Notes: generated by a model from the sequence alone, not told the origin. DNA of 64,000 nucleotides from Pseudomonas triticifolii (GCF_014358015.1 NZ_JACONV010000002.1:434001-498000); one strand, 5' to 3'; shown: positions 22,737-33,920, numbered from the stretch's first letter. Numbers and translations: made by a program.

Positions 22737-23057
22737 TCAACTGGATGACACGACATCACGCTTATGGATCGACACCCGCACGGGCTCGCCTTTATAACTG
22801 GCAGCCAGTGTTTCTTTGGCGGTTTTACGCAGCTTCTTGATCAGCCGTTCATGGCGCAACGCTTCACCCTTGCTGACGTGCTGCTCGACATACACCAGCG
22901 CCACCGCCGGGCTGGAACAGAAAAAGCGCGCGCCCTTGCCGCTCTGATGAGCGGCAAAACGTCGATCCGGATCATCGCTGATGCCGCAGTACAAAGAACC
23001 GTTGGCAGCGCGCACCAGATAAACGAACCACGGTTTGCCGGGCGCTTCAGCAGCCAT
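22737..23057 (-). CDS. GIY-YIG nuclease-superfamily protein
   Basis: 105 residues from the ATG at 23057 ([20 protein letters not shown]). GIY-YIG fold of the UPF0213/YhbQ type: [19 protein letters not shown] in place of GIY-x-YIG, the conserved Arg in DPDRRFAAH, and a later [20 protein letters not shown] with the catalytic Glu. Such stand-alone proteins are small, cytoplasmic and of poorly known function, with proposed roles in DNA repair. It overlaps no neighbour and lies 10 bases from the NTF2-like gene, probably as one unit. Confidence 0.88.
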   Translation of the reverse strand: MAAEAPGKPWFVYLVRAANGSLYCGISDDPDRRFAAHQSGKGARFFCSSPAVALVYVEQHVSKGEALRHERLIKKLRKTAKETLAASYKGEPVRVSIHKRDVVSSS

Positions 23058-23067
23058 CGCACCTGAC

Positions 23068-23559
23068 TCAGGCACGGCGGCTCTCGGTATAGGTTTTGAG
23101 TCCCTTCTGAGCCTGACCGCGAATGGCGTTTTGCACCACCGGTGTCCAGCCCAGCAACAAACCTTTGGCACCCAGTGCCTGACGCGACCAGCGCCACAGG
23201 TCGAAATGATCGTGGTGTTCGCAAATCAGGCCGTCGCGAAAGACAAAGCGCGCCTGTATAGCGTTGACCACCGTGCGTCCGGTCTGGCTGAACAGGTAAG
23301 TGGCGACCCAATGAGCGGTGCCGGAGCGATCATCGGCACGTACCTGATCGAACACCACCGAAAAATTCTTGGCACGCGAGGTCAGCATGCGCCACATATC
23401 GCTGGCCTGACTGCCACGCAGCTCGCCAAATACCGGATCGCTGAACAGCACGTCGTCGGTGTAGCAGGCGCTCATGGCCTCGGCATCCAGTTGGGCGAAC
23501 GCCTCATAAAAGCGGGTGATGAGCGCGCTATTGGCCTGACTCTCTTCTTCGTAACTCAT
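23068..23559 (-). CDS. NTF2-like (SnoaL-type) domain protein
   Basis: 163 residues from the ATG at 23559 ([20 protein letters not shown]). The cone-shaped NTF2/SnoaL fold is indicated by [20 protein letters not shown] near the N-terminus, DPVFGELRG and later [20 protein letters not shown]. These proteins bind or isomerise small hydrophobic molecules, but no substrate can be named. The GIY-YIG gene follows 10 bases downstream on the same strand. No signal peptide. A common Pseudomonas protein annotated as nuclear transport factor 2 family. Confidence 0.85.
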   Translation of the reverse strand: MSYEEESQANSALITRFYEAFAQLDAEAMSACYTDDVLFSDPVFGELRGSQASDMWRMLTSRAKNFSVVFDQVRADDRSGTAHWVATYLFSQTGRTVVNAIQARFVFRDGLICEHHDHFDLWRWSRQALGAKGLLLGWTPVVQNAIRGQAQKGLKTYTESRRA

Positions 23560-23643
23560 GCGTGCAGATCCCTTGGCAAAAGATGCGTGCACGATAAGCG
23601 GCAAACGCGCCGGGAGCCACCAACATTTAGCAAACAGATACGG

Positions 23644-24876
23644 TTACCGAACCTTCTCACTGCTCACCTGCACATACAACGAGCGACCTGCGCCCATGCC
23701 GGCGATCATCGCGCCGAGACCCAGCACAGCGAAGATCCAGCCAATCGAGTTCCAGCTGCCCGTCACATCATGTACGACGCCGACCGCAAACGGCCCCATC
23801 GAGGCGATGGTGTAGCCAAAACCCTGCGCCATGCTCGACAGGTTCGAGGCAACGTGGGAGTCACGCGAGCGCAAAACGATTAACGCCAACGCCAGGCTGA
23901 ACGTACCGCCCTGCCCCAGGCCCAACAGAATCGCCCAGCCCCACAACCCTTCGAGCGGGGCGTACAGGCAGCCGAACAATCCGGTGAGGGTCAGCGACAT
24001 GACCAGCATGATCGCCAGACGCTGGTCCTTGCCGCGCGTCGCCAGCCAGGGTGCGCTCAACGCGCTGATGACCTGCACGATGATCGAACCCGACAGCAGC
24101 AGCCCGGCCTGGGTCGGGGTCATGCCGCGGCCGATCAGAATCGACGGCAACCAGCCAAAGACAATGTACGACAGCGACGATTGCAGCCCCATGTAAAGCG
24201 TCACCTGCCAGGCCAGCCGGTCACGCAGCAAGCCTTTGACGCGATAAACGTCGCGATGCGTGCCGTGTTTTTCCCGGGCCTGTGGCAACCAGAACAGCGC
24301 GGCGATCAAGGCCGGGATCAACCAGAAACCCAGACCAATCTGCCAGCTGTCGCCGAAATACTGACTCAACGGCACCGTCGATCCCGCAGCAATCGCTGCG
24401 CCCAGACACAATGCCATGGTGTACACACCCGTCATGGCGCCTGCTTGTTTCGGGAAGTCACGTTTGACAATGCCCGGCAGCAGCACACCGATGACGCCAA
24501 TGCTCGCGCCCGCCATCAGGCTGCCGGTGAACAGGCCGAACTCACCGAACAGGCTGCGCACGGCCAGCCCCGACGCCAGCATCAGCAAAATCACCAGCAC
24601 CACGCGCTCACTGCCGAAACGACGCGCCAGAATCGGCGCCAGCGGCGCGAACAGGCCCAGGCACAACACCGGCAAGGTGGTCAGTAAACCAGCTTCGGCA
24701 GCGGACATGCCCAGGCTGTCGGAAACGTTATTGAGCAGCGGCGCAATGCTCGACAACGCGGGGCGCAAATTGAGGGCGACCAGCACCAGGCCCAGCAACA
24801 ACAGCCAGGGGCGCTTGAGAATCGGGTCAGTCGGGGCAGCAGCAGCGTGGGGGCTTGGTTGAGCCTTGGCAGTCAT
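23644..24876 (-). CDS. MFS transporter of the CynX/NimT (cyanate permease) family
   Basis: 410 residues from the ATG at 24876, with about 12 membrane segments. The first, WLLLLGLVLVALNLRPALSS, carries the NLRPA motif that marks the CynX/NimT branch; LAPILARRFGSERVVL is the MFS loop motif. In the family, substrates include cyanate and nitroimidazoles; the actual substrate here is unknown. No cyanase gene is near. It lies on the same strand as the NTF2-like gene, with an 84-base gap. Inner membrane. Confidence 0.9.
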   Translation of the reverse strand: MTAKAQPSPHAAAAPTDPILKRPWLLLLGLVLVALNLRPALSSIAPLLNNVSDSLGMSAAEAGLLTTLPVLCLGLFAPLAPILARRFGSERVVLVILLMLASGLAVRSLFGEFGLFTGSLMAGASIGVIGVLLPGIVKRDFPKQAGAMTGVYTMALCLGAAIAAGSTVPLSQYFGDSWQIGLGFWLIPALIAALFWLPQAREKHGTHRDVYRVKGLLRDRLAWQVTLYMGLQSSLSYIVFGWLPSILIGRGMTPTQAGLLLSGSIIVQVISALSAPWLATRGKDQRLAIMLVMSLTLTGLFGCLYAPLEGLWGWAILLGLGQGGTFSLALALIVLRSRDSHVASNLSSMAQGFGYTIASMGPFAVGVVHDVTGSWNSIGWIFAVLGLGAMIAGMGAGRSLYVQVSSEKVR

Positions 24877-24997
24877 CAATTTCTCGGCAATCAGGTGTGT
24901 CGACCCGTTTCAGGGGGCAAGTATCCTGTTGGAGAATGATAGGGAATACAAGGTTCAGGCGAGATTGCATACAAACGCGATGCCTGCGCCCAATACG

Positions 24998-25024
24998 AAA
25001 AAACCGGGCGCAAGGCCCGGTTTT
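24998..25024 (-). terminator. Terminator of the aapJQMP operon
   Basis: AAAACCGGGC (25000-25009) pairs perfectly with GCCCGGTTTT (25015-25024) around GCAAG; the minus strand ends in six T. Confidence 0.9.
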
Positions 25025-25043
25025 CTGTGTGACGGCTGTGAAC

Positions 25044-25808
25044 TCAGTGAATGATCTGACTGAGGAACAGCTTGGTACGGTCGCTTTGCGGGTTGTCGAA
25101 GAAGTCGTTAGGCGCGGCCTGTTCGACGATTTCACCCTTGTCCATGAAGATCACCCGGTTCGCCACGGTGCGGGCAAAGCCCATCTCGTGGGTTACACAG
25201 AGCATGGTCATGCCTTCTTCAGCCAGGCCCACCATGGTGTCGAGTACTTCCTTGACCATTTCCGGATCGAGTGCCGAGGTAGGCTCATCGAACAGCATGA
25301 TCTTTGGCTTCATGCACAGTGCACGGGCAATCGCTACACGCTGTTGCTGACCGCCGGAGAGCTGGCCCGGAAATTTATGCGCCTGCTCTGGAATGCGTAC
25401 GCGCTCCAGGTAATGCATGGCGATTTCTTCGGCTTTCTTCTTCGGCATCTTGCGCACCCACATCGGTGCCAGCGTGCAGTTCTGCAAGATGGTCAGGTGC
25501 GGGAACAGGTTGAAGTGCTGGAACACCATGCCGACTTCACGGCGAATGGTTTCGATCTGCTTCAGGTCAGAGGTCAGCTCCGTGCCATCAACGATGATGC
25601 GGCCCTGCTGGTGTTCTTCCAGACGGTTCAGGCAGCGAATGGTGGTCGACTTGCCCGAACCCGAAGGGCCGCACAATACGATTCGCTCGCCCTGACGCAC
25701 ATTCAGGTTGATGTCCTTGAGCACATGGAACTGGCCGTACCACTTGTGGACGCCCTCCATGCGGATCATGCCTTCAGCGCCCAGAGGCTTGGTGATAACT
25801 TCACTCAT
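25044..25808 (-). CDS. aapP: General L-amino acid ABC transporter, ATP-binding protein
   Basis: Drives uptake by the AapJQMP system. 254 residues from the ATG at 25808, which has AGGAG upstream; the frame is open further upstream but only into aapM. Walker A is GPSGSGKST, the signature motif [15 protein letters not shown], Walker B IMLFDEP, and the switch histidine VTHEMGF. The sequence is of the GlnQ/HisP polar amino-acid class. Starts 10 bases after aapM and is followed by a strong terminator. Confidence 0.95.
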   Translation of the reverse strand: MSEVITKPLGAEGMIRMEGVHKWYGQFHVLKDINLNVRQGERIVLCGPSGSGKSTTIRCLNRLEEHQQGRIIVDGTELTSDLKQIETIRREVGMVFQHFNLFPHLTILQNCTLAPMWVRKMPKKKAEEIAMHYLERVRIPEQAHKFPGQLSGGQQQRVAIARALCMKPKIMLFDEPTSALDPEMVKEVLDTMVGLAEEGMTMLCVTHEMGFARTVANRVIFMDKGEIVEQAAPNDFFDNPQSDRTKLFLSQIIH

Positions 25809-25818
25809 GTCAAAACTC

Positions 25819-26916
25819 CTAACGCTTGTGGCCTGTGTCCAGCTTACGTTCCAAGTGCATGGAATAGCGGGACATACCGAAACAGAAGATCCAGAACACC
25901 AGGGCCGCGAAGACATAGCCTTCTGTGGCCATACCGAGCCATGACGGATCGGCAGTGGCTTGCTTGACGCTGTTGAGCAGGTCGAACAGGCCGATGATGA
26001 TCACCAGGCTGGTGTCCTTGAACAGGGCAATGAAGGTGTTGACGATGCCGGGGATGACCATCTTCAACGCCTGCGGCAGGATGACAAGACCCATGCTGCG
26101 CCAGTAGCCCAGGCCCATCGCGGCAGCCGCTTCGTACTGCCCCTTGGGAATGGCCTGCATACCGCCGCGCACCACTTCGGCGATGTACGCCGACTGGAAC
26201 AGAATGACGCCGATCAGCGCCCGCAGCAGTTTGTCGAAGTTCATCCCTTCAGGCATGAACAACGGCAGCATCACCGAAGACATGAACAGAACGGTGATCA
26301 ACGGCACGCCGCGCCAGAACTCGATGAACGTCACGCACACCACACGCACAGCCGGCATGTTGGAGCGACGCCCGAGCGCCAGCAGAATACCCAGCGGCAA
26401 GGCGCCGACGATGCCCACGGTAGCAATCACCAGGGTCAGCATCAGACCGCCCCACTGGCTGGTCGGTACGTTGGTCAGACCAAACGCGCCGCCGTGCAGC
26501 AGGTAGAACGCAACGATCGGGTAGATCACCAGAAAGCAGACGCCGTACACAGCCTTGCGCGGAAACTTCGAAATGAACAGCGGCGCAGCACCGACAATCG
26601 CCAGGATTGCGGTCAGATCGACCCTCCAGCGCAGTTCATTAGGAAAGTAGCCGTACATGAACTGACCGAAGCGCTGCTCGATGAACACCCAGCAGGCGCC
26701 CGCCTTGGTGCAGTCTTCCTTGGTCGTGCCGATCCAGTTGGCGTCCAGCAAGGTCCAACTGAGAATCGGCGGAACGACCAGATAGATCAGATACAGCGAC
26801 AACAGGGTCAGCAGGGTGTTGATCCAGCTGGAGAACAGGTTCTGCCGCATCCACGCGACCGGGCCGAACACTTTGCCCGGTGGTGGCATATCAGGTTTGA
26901 AAGTATGAGTCGTCAT
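25819..26916 (-). CDS. aapM: General L-amino acid ABC transporter permease
   Basis: Inner-membrane permease of the Aap transporter. 365 residues, longer than typical HisM permeases because of an N-terminal membrane extension ([20 protein letters not shown]) and a periplasmic loop, as known for AapM. The C-terminal half has the transmembrane domain and the EAA-type loop near [32 protein letters not shown] precedes the ATG. Starts 10 bases after the aapQ stop. Confidence 0.94.
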   Translation of the reverse strand: MTTHTFKPDMPPPGKVFGPVAWMRQNLFSSWINTLLTLLSLYLIYLVVPPILSWTLLDANWIGTTKEDCTKAGACWVFIEQRFGQFMYGYFPNELRWRVDLTAILAIVGAAPLFISKFPRKAVYGVCFLVIYPIVAFYLLHGGAFGLTNVPTSQWGGLMLTLVIATVGIVGALPLGILLALGRRSNMPAVRVVCVTFIEFWRGVPLITVLFMSSVMLPLFMPEGMNFDKLLRALIGVILFQSAYIAEVVRGGMQAIPKGQYEAAAAMGLGYWRSMGLVILPQALKMVIPGIVNTFIALFKDTSLVIIIGLFDLLNSVKQATADPSWLGMATEGYVFAALVFWIFCFGMSRYSMHLERKLDTGHKR

Positions 26917-26926
26917 GCGCTTTTCC

Positions 26927-28108
26927 TCACCGCTCGATCAGCGCAATGCGCTTGTTGTACCAGTTCATCAGCAGGGAAATGCTGATACTGATCGCCAGGT
27001 ACACACTCATGGTGATGGCAATGACTTCGATCGCCTGCCCGGTCTGGTTGAGCACCGTACCGGCAAACAGGGAAACCATTTCCGGGTAACCAATGGCTGC
27101 GGCCAGCGAAGAGTTCTTCGCCAGGTTCAGGAACTGACTGGTCAACGGCGGAATGATCACTCGCAGAGCCTGCGGAATAATGACCTTGCGCAACGTCGGC
27201 CCAGGGCGCAGCCCCAGCGAGCGGGCGGCTTCGGTCTGGCCGTGGCTGACCGACTTGATACCGGAGCGCACGATCTCGGCGATGAACGCCGCCGTGTAGA
27301 TGGTCAGTGCCAGCGTCAGGGAGATCAGTTCAGGGATCAGCACCCAGCCGCCAACAAAGTTGAAGCCTTTGAGCTGCGGCACTTCCCAATGCACCGGGCT
27401 GCCGAAGATCAGCGTGCTCAAGCCTGGAATCACCAGCAACAGCGCGAGGCCCACCCAGAACTTGTGAAACGGCTCGCCGGTTGCCTCGAACCGCTTGTTG
27501 GCCCAGCGCACCATCATCACAACCGCGATCACCGCGACCACGATACTGATCAGAAATGCCCATGCGCCCTCGGCAGGCATTGCTCCGGGCATGTTGAGCC
27601 CGCGACTGCTGACGTAGAACATGTCCAGGTAACCATGTGCCTGACGCGGACCGGGCAGCGTGAGGAATACGGCGGTGTACCAGAACAGGATTTGCAGCAG
27701 TGGCGGAATGTTGCGGAAGACTTCGACATACACGGTTGCCAGCTTGCTGATCATCCAGTTCGGAGACAGGCGAGCGACACCAATGACAAAGCCCAGCAAG
27801 GTCGCCAGGACAATACCGATAACCGATACCAGCAGGGTGTTCAGCAAACCAATGACGAACACACGAGCATAAGTGTCCGATTCGGTGTAGTCGATCAGGT
27901 GCTGAGCAATGCCGAAACCGGCACTGTTTTCAAGAAAGCCGAACCCCGAGGTAATACCACGGTGTTGCAGGTTGGTCTGGGTGTTGTCGAACATGAACCA
28001 GCCCAACGAGATCACCGCTACGACAGTGATGATCTGAAATAACCACGCGCGCACTTTCGGATCGCTCAGAGTGAGCTTTTGCTTGGGTGCGACGATTTGC
28101 TTTTCCAT
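26927..28108 (-). CDS. aapQ: General L-amino acid ABC transporter permease
   Basis: Second permease of the system. 393 residues; a first membrane segment near 30-45 is followed by a long insert, characteristic of AapQ. The EAA loop reads EAARSLGLRPGPTLRKVIIP. It starts 70 bases after aapJ, a gap that contains a perfect hairpin which could lower permease synthesis relative to the binding protein. Broad substrate range (polar and aliphatic L-amino acids) is inferred from the rhizobial Aap system. Confidence 0.94.
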   Translation of the reverse strand: MEKQIVAPKQKLTLSDPKVRAWLFQIITVVAVISLGWFMFDNTQTNLQHRGITSGFGFLENSAGFGIAQHLIDYTESDTYARVFVIGLLNTLLVSVIGIVLATLLGFVIGVARLSPNWMISKLATVYVEVFRNIPPLLQILFWYTAVFLTLPGPRQAHGYLDMFYVSSRGLNMPGAMPAEGAWAFLISIVVAVIAVVMMVRWANKRFEATGEPFHKFWVGLALLLVIPGLSTLIFGSPVHWEVPQLKGFNFVGGWVLIPELISLTLALTIYTAAFIAEIVRSGIKSVSHGQTEAARSLGLRPGPTLRKVIIPQALRVIIPPLTSQFLNLAKNSSLAAAIGYPEMVSLFAGTVLNQTGQAIEVIAITMSVYLAISISISLLMNWYNKRIALIER

Positions 28109-28140
28109 GAAAGGCCCCAGGAAAAATCCAACAGAACAAC

Positions 28141-28168
28141 GCCCGACAGGCTGGGAAGCCTGTCGGGC
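28141..28168 (-). other. Intercistronic hairpin between aapJ and aapQ
   Basis: GCCCGACAGGCT (28141-28152) pairs perfectly with AGCCTGTCGGGC (28157-28168) around GGGA. No T-run, so more likely an mRNA 3'-end protector for aapJ than a full terminator. Such hairpins after binding-protein genes are a common way to make more binding protein than permease. Confidence 0.75.
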
Positions 28169-28178
28169 GCCGGGTCAA

Positions 28179-29207
28179 TCAGCGAATAGGCGGAGCGTAC
28201 TGGATGCCACCAGCGTTCCACAGGGCGTTTTGACCACGCTTGATTTTGAGCGGGGTGGACTCACCCAGGTTGCGTTCGAACATCTCGCCGTAGTTACCTA
28301 CCTGCTTGACGATCTGCACGACCCAGTCCTTCGGCAGCTTGAGGTCTGCACCGTAGGTACCGTCAGCGCCGAGCATACGGGCAACGTCCGGGTTCTTGGT
28401 CGACTTGGCTTCTGCTTCGACGTTCTTGGAGGTCACTTTGGCCTCTTCGGCGTTCAGCATGGCGAACAGGGTCCACTTGACGATGGAGAACCATTCTTCG
28501 TCGCCCTTACGTACGACAGGACCCAGTGGTTCCTTGGAGATCACTTCCGGAAGAACGACGTAGTCGTCAGGCTTGGCCAGCTTGCTGCGCTGTGCGTAGA
28601 GCTGCGACTGGTCGGAAGTCAGCACGTCGCAACGGCCGCCTTCCAGCGACTTGGCGCTTTCATCGGAGGTGTCGAAGGTGATCGGCGTGTATTTCAGGTT
28701 GTTGGAACGGAAGTAGTCGGAGACGTTCAGCTCGGTGGTGGTACCGGCCTGGATGCAGATGGTTGCACCGTCCAGTTCCTTGGCACTGTTGACGCCCAGC
28801 TTCTTGTTCACCAGGAAGCCGATGCCGTCGTAGTAAGTCACACCGGCGAAGACCAGGCCCATGCCCGAATCGCGCGAGCTGGTCCAGGTGGTGTTACGCG
28901 AAAGGATGTCGATCTCACCCGATTGCAGTGCAGTGAAACGCTCTTTGGCGTTCAGCTGGCTGAACTTGACCTTGGTGGCGTCGCCAAAGACTGCAGCGGC
29001 TACTGCGCGGCAGACGTCAGCGTCGATACCGGTGATCTTGCCGGTAGCATCTGGAACGGAAAACCCTGGCAGGCCATCGCTGACGCCGCACTGAACAAAC
29101 CCTTTCTTCTTAATAGCATCGAGTGTGGCACCTGCGTTGGCAGCCCCCGCCACGCCAAGTGCTGCTAATGCTGTTACGACCGCCAGGGTGGATTTCAACA
29201 TCTTCAT
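28179..29207 (-). CDS. aapJ: General L-amino acid-binding periplasmic protein
   Basis: Periplasmic solute-binding protein of the Aap transporter. 342 residues with a Sec signal peptide (about residues 1-25, AALGVAGAANA then cleavage near GATLDAIKKKG). The family-3 signature GFSVPDATGKITGIDADVCR is clear; C-terminal RVMLGADG-like and NYGEMFERNLG segments are AapJ-typical. GGAGATTTTGA precedes the ATG. First gene of the operon; the sigma-54 type promoter at 29538-29553 would give a leader of about 320 nt. Confidence 0.95.
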   Translation of the reverse strand: MKMLKSTLAVVTALAALGVAGAANAGATLDAIKKKGFVQCGVSDGLPGFSVPDATGKITGIDADVCRAVAAAVFGDATKVKFSQLNAKERFTALQSGEIDILSRNTTWTSSRDSGMGLVFAGVTYYDGIGFLVNKKLGVNSAKELDGATICIQAGTTTELNVSDYFRSNNLKYTPITFDTSDESAKSLEGGRCDVLTSDQSQLYAQRSKLAKPDDYVVLPEVISKEPLGPVVRKGDEEWFSIVKWTLFAMLNAEEAKVTSKNVEAEAKSTKNPDVARMLGADGTYGADLKLPKDWVVQIVKQVGNYGEMFERNLGESTPLKIKRGQNALWNAGGIQYAPPIR

Positions 29208-30349
<1,142 letters not shown>

Positions 30350-30466
30350 AATCCGATTCGCGACGCTCTGGACCGAGAGGCTCTGTAGCGCATTGCGGAT
30401 GACACTACGCCGAGCACGGTTCTTGCTTTACACTGCTCGGCGTACATTCCTTAACCAATTGACGAG

Positions 30467-31933
30467 ATGACCGTGCTCAAAGCACTCAAAAAGATGTTCG
30501 GTAAAAGCGAGGCCGAACCACTAGCGCCCGCTCCGGCAGCACCCATCCCCACCCCTGTCGTGCCCGTTCAGAACCAGAATCAGGGCCAAAGCCAGGGGCG
30601 TCCTGCCCAAGTGACTGACAAGCCCGCCGAGCCCTCCAGCACGCGAGCACCGCGTCCCGACAAGCCCAAGGCCGAGCGCCCGCGTCGTGAACGCGTGGCC
30701 AAACCGCCCGCGCCAGCCTGGAAGCTCGAAGATTTCGTCGTTGAACCGCAGGAAGGCAAAACCCGTTTTCACGACTTCAACCTTGCACCGGAACTGATGC
30801 ACGCCATTCAGGACCTGGGTTTCCCTTACTGCACGCCGATTCAAGCGGGCGTATTGGGTTACACCCTCAAGGGTAAGGACGCCATTGGCCGTGCCCAGAC
30901 CGGCACCGGCAAGACCGCAGCGTTTCTAATTTCGATCATCGAGCAACTGACCCAGACCCCGCCACCCGCCGAACGCTATATGGGTGAGCCCCGTGCGCTG
31001 ATCATCGCGCCGACCCGGGAACTGGTGGTGCAGATCGCGAAGGACGCTGCCGACCTGACCAAATACACCAACCTGAACGTCATGACGTTCGTCGGCGGGA
31101 TGGACTTCGACAAGCAGCTCAAGCAGCTTGAAGCGCGCCACTGCGACATTCTGGTTGCCACACCGGGCCGTCTGCTGGATTTCAACCAGCGCGGCGAAGT
31201 GCACCTGGACATGGTCGAAGTCATGGTGCTGGACGAAGCCGACCGCATGCTGGACATGGGTTTCATCCCGCAGGTGCGTCAGATCATTCGGCAGACACCG
31301 CACAAAGGTGAACGCCAGACCCTGTTGTTCTCGGCTACCTTCACTGAAGACGTGATGAACCTGGCCAAGCAATGGACGACGGACCCGTCCATCGTCGAGA
31401 TCGAGTCGTTGAACGTGGCGAGCGACAACGTCGAACAACATATTTATGCCGTGGCCGGTGCCGACAAGTACAAGCTGTTGTACAACCTGGTCAACGACAA
31501 CGGCTGGGAACGCGTCATGGTCTTTGCCAACCGCAAGGACGAAGTGCGACGCATCGAAGAGCGCCTGGTGCGTGATGGCGTCAACGCTGCGCAACTGTCC
31601 GGCGATGTGCCCCAGCACAAACGGATCAAGACGCTGGAAGGCTTCCGCGAAGGCAAGATCCGCGTCCTGGTGGCGACAGATGTGGCCGGTCGCGGTATTC
31701 ACATCGATGGCATCAGCCACGTGATCAACTTCACCCTGCCGGAAGTGCCTGACGACTACGTACACCGTATCGGTCGCACCGGGCGTGCGGGTGCAGACGG
31801 CGTGTCCATCAGTTTTGCCGGTGAAGACGACTCGTATCAGTTGCCGGCCATCGAAGAAAAGCTGGGCCGCAAGATCAGTTGCGAAACGCCGCCGACCGAG
31901 CTGCTGCGAGCCGTCGTACGTCGCACGACCTGA
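30467..31933 (+). CDS. rhlB: ATP-dependent DEAD-box RNA helicase, RhlB type
   Basis: Unwinds RNA and, by homology, may support RNA decay. 488 residues. A low-complexity Pro/Ala/Gln and basic N-terminal extension (~90 residues) precedes the core. Q motif [12 protein letters not shown], motif [13 protein letters not shown] motif [18 protein letters not shown] in LLFSATF, motif [14 protein letters not shown] and motif [12 protein letters not shown]. The Pseudomonas-type N-terminal extension differs from E. coli RhlB, where an extension lies at the C-terminus. A weak ribosome site (GACGAG). Followed by a strong bidirectional terminator. Confidence 0.9.
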   Translation: MTVLKALKKMFGKSEAEPLAPAPAAPIPTPVVPVQNQNQGQSQGRPAQVTDKPAEPSSTRAPRPDKPKAERPRRERVAKPPAPAWKLEDFVVEPQEGKTRFHDFNLAPELMHAIQDLGFPYCTPIQAGVLGYTLKGKDAIGRAQTGTGKTAAFLISIIEQLTQTPPPAERYMGEPRALIIAPTRELVVQIAKDAADLTKYTNLNVMTFVGGMDFDKQLKQLEARHCDILVATPGRLLDFNQRGEVHLDMVEVMVLDEADRMLDMGFIPQVRQIIRQTPHKGERQTLLFSATFTEDVMNLAKQWTTDPSIVEIESLNVASDNVEQHIYAVAGADKYKLLYNLVNDNGWERVMVFANRKDEVRRIEERLVRDGVNAAQLSGDVPQHKRIKTLEGFREGKIRVLVATDVAGRGIHIDGISHVINFTLPEVPDDYVHRIGRTGRAGADGVSISFAGEDDSYQLPAIEEKLGRKISCETPPTELLRAVVRRTT

Positions 31934-31951
31934 CTCCGCGCAAGCGGCCAT

Positions 31952-31986
31952 AAAAAAGCGCAGCCCGTGACGGGTTGCGCTTTTTT
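31952..31986. terminator. Bidirectional terminator between rhlB and the lipoprotein operon
   Basis: AAAAAAGCGCAGCCCG (31952-31967) pairs with CGGGTTGCGCTTTTTT (31971-31986) with one G-U pair; eight T follow on the plus strand and six on the minus strand. Confidence 0.92.
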
Positions 31987-32017
31987 TTGCCTGCTGAAGA
32001 ATCGGAACGACTATGAA

Positions 32018-32668
32018 TCAGTCAGAACCGTACTTCGGTGAACGCGGACCGTAGAGCAGACCGGCCGGACGTCCCGCCGAGAGCAGCCGATTGCTGGCAA
32101 TGCCGGCAATCGGATGGCTGGCGTCGGTGGAGCTGTTGATGATCTGCTTGACGGCCGCAGTAACCAACATGCCGACCAGACCGCCGCCGCTGTTGTTGCC
32201 ACCTTCGTCGCTGGACGCGGACGCTGCGCCGGTCCACAAAGCAGCACCGGTGCGCAGATCCACCAGCCTGGCCGTGACGGTCACGACGGTCTGGCTGCTG
32301 ATCACGATGTAGCTGGTGCCGTACTGCTTGACCGTGATGTACAACGCCGCATCCGCACCGAAGATCTCCCGCAGCTTGGCCGGTGATGTGGCCTGGATGT
32401 CGTTGGCGTCGGTCAGGCCATTATTGCGAAACGTCTCGTCGACCAGCGCGACGGGCAAAACATAGTAGCCGGACTCTGCCAGTGGATAAGTCACCTGCGA
32501 GAACGTGCTGTAGGTCGCCTTGATATCGGGTGACTCGTTGATCGGTGGCAGCACCAGAATCGAACGTGGTTTGCTCTCCTTGAAGGCGGAGTAGTCAACG
32601 GTTTTCGGGGTGGCGCAACCCGACAACAGGGCCAGCGCAATCAGGCCCATGGCTATTTTCAGTTTCAT
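32018..32668 (-). CDS. DUF799 (GNA1162-type) lipoprotein
   Basis: 216 residues. Lipoprotein signal peptide with lipobox LLSGC (Cys18), so probably an outer-membrane lipoprotein. The DUF799 core includes SILVLPPINESPDIKATY and FGADAALYITVKQYGTSYIV; a Ser/Gly-rich loop follows (about 148-165). In GNA1162, the neisserial homologue, the fold resembles TolB N-terminal/ABA-1-like proteins; function unknown. The ATG overlaps the DUF4810 gene stop as ATGA, so they are translationally coupled. Third gene of a CsgG-like, DUF4810, DUF799 operon. Confidence 0.85.
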   Translation of the reverse strand: MKLKIAMGLIALALLSGCATPKTVDYSAFKESKPRSILVLPPINESPDIKATYSTFSQVTYPLAESGYYVLPVALVDETFRNNGLTDANDIQATSPAKLREIFGADAALYITVKQYGTSYIVISSQTVVTVTARLVDLRTGAALWTGAASASSDEGGNNSGGGLVGMLVTAAVKQIINSSTDASHPIAGIASNRLLSAGRPAGLLYGPRSPKYGSD

Positions 32669-33042
32669 TTGGCGGCTCCTGCCTTGGCGTTCTTGAGCAG
32701 AAAGTCCATGTAAGTAGCCGACTCGGGAAACAACGCCTTTTCGGTACGCAACTCCTGAACCATCTGATCATCCTTGCCCAGGCTGCCGTAGAGCATGCCC
32801 AGTTGAGCGTGATACCCAGGTGGTGGGTTGGCATTACTGGCGCGGATCTTCTGCAGATCCTCTTCCAGTTGTGCGACCTGAGCCTCCTTGGATTCACCCT
32901 TGAAATACTCATACACCTCGGGCTGGTAGCTGCCCCACTGGTAGAGGGTTTTCGGTTGTGGGGCGCAACCTGTGATAAACACGCCAGCGACGACAAGCGT
33001 TGCGAGACAGCGCAACGAACTGCTGTTATGACTTCTCAACAC
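32665..33042 (-). CDS. DUF4810 lipoprotein
   Basis: 125 residues from the GTG at 33042, preferred because AAGGGA lies 6 bases upstream and a normal-length lipoprotein signal follows; the ATG at 33066, which overlaps the upstream stop as TGATG, would add 8 residues. Signal LRCLATLVVAGVFITGC with lipobox ITGC. The mature part has the DUF4810 hallmark TLYQWGSYQPEVYEYFKGES, then a TPR-like helical stretch (YHAQLGMLYGSLGKDDQMVQ). Middle gene of the three-lipoprotein operon. Function unknown. Confidence 0.82.
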   Translation of the reverse strand: MLRSHNSSSLRCLATLVVAGVFITGCAPQPKTLYQWGSYQPEVYEYFKGESKEAQVAQLEEDLQKIRASNANPPPGYHAQLGMLYGSLGKDDQMVQELRTEKALFPESATYMDFLLKNAKAGAAK

Positions 33043-33065
33043 TACAAATCCCTTTTTTGACCGCA

Positions 33066-33749
33066 TCAGTTGGCGACTGGCTTCCACGCGCCGCTGTCCA
33101 GCGCACGCACCATGTTGTTGACGGCCTCGCGCATGGCCAGGTCCAGCACCTTGCCATTGAGTGTCGAGTCGTAGCTGGCGGTTCCACCGAAACCGATCAC
33201 TTCACGGTTGGACAGCTCGTACTCGCCCGCACCCTGGGTCGAGAAGACCACTTCGGAAGTACTGATGTTGACGATGTTCAGTGCGACTTTCGCGTAGGCG
33301 ATCTGCGACTTGCCGCGACCCAGCAGGCCGAACAGTTGATGATCGCCGGTTTCCTTGCGACCGAACTCGGTCACGTCGCCAGTCACCACATAGTCAGCGC
33401 CTTTCAGACGCTGGGCCGTGGATTTAATGGTGGCTTCCTGCTTGATCTCCGCCATATTGTCTCGATCCAGCACATTGAACCGATTGGTCTGTTGCATGTG
33501 AGTGATCAGAATGGTCTTGGCCTGGCCGCCGAGACGGTCGACGCCGTCGGAAAAGATCCCGCGCATGTAGCTTGAGCGATTGTCGAATTTACCCACTGCA
33601 ACCGGGTAACGAAGGCCGCTGTAGGCAACGCTTGCACTCTCGACCTTGGCAACCGGCAAAGCCCGGGAGCTCTCCGTTGCACAGCCACTCACCAGCGCCA
33701 GCGTCAATGCTGTCATCCCTGTTGCCACTACTTGCTGCAGTCTCTTCAT
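33066..33749 (-). CDS. CsgG/HfaB-like lipoprotein
   Basis: 227 residues from the ATG at 33749, with GGAG upstream. Signal LQQVVATGMTALTLALVSGC with lipobox VSGC. The mature part has the CsgG fold: VAVGKFDNRSSYMRGIFSD, RFNVLDRDNMAEIKQEATI, ADYVVTGDVTEFGRKETGD. CsgG of curli forms an outer-membrane pore, but no csgBAEF genes are present and the protein may lack the pore hairpins, so a pore is not shown. First gene of an operon coupled to DUF4810 and DUF799. Related to lipoprotein LpoB- and PelC-like folds. Confidence 0.85.
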   Translation of the reverse strand: MKRLQQVVATGMTALTLALVSGCATESSRALPVAKVESASVAYSGLRYPVAVGKFDNRSSYMRGIFSDGVDRLGGQAKTILITHMQQTNRFNVLDRDNMAEIKQEATIKSTAQRLKGADYVVTGDVTEFGRKETGDHQLFGLLGRGKSQIAYAKVALNIVNISTSEVVFSTQGAGEYELSNREVIGFGGTASYDSTLNGKVLDLAMREAVNNMVRALDSGAWKPVAN

Positions 33750-33920
33750 GTCCATACTCCGGGCTTGTTGCCATGGCATACGGTCCTCACGCCGCAATCG
33801 ACAGATAGCAGCACGCGGACGAAAGATTGAATGAGCCCTGCCGAGGACGGCATGACCGGCACGTTTGACAGTGTTTTTTCAGATAGTTGCAAAGTCAGCC
33901 CGTCAACTTCACATATGCGT

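Noticed and set aside
33066..33749. Curli secretion channel csgG
   Set aside because: No csgA, B, E or F nearby; the protein clusters with DUF4810 and DUF799 lipoproteins instead.
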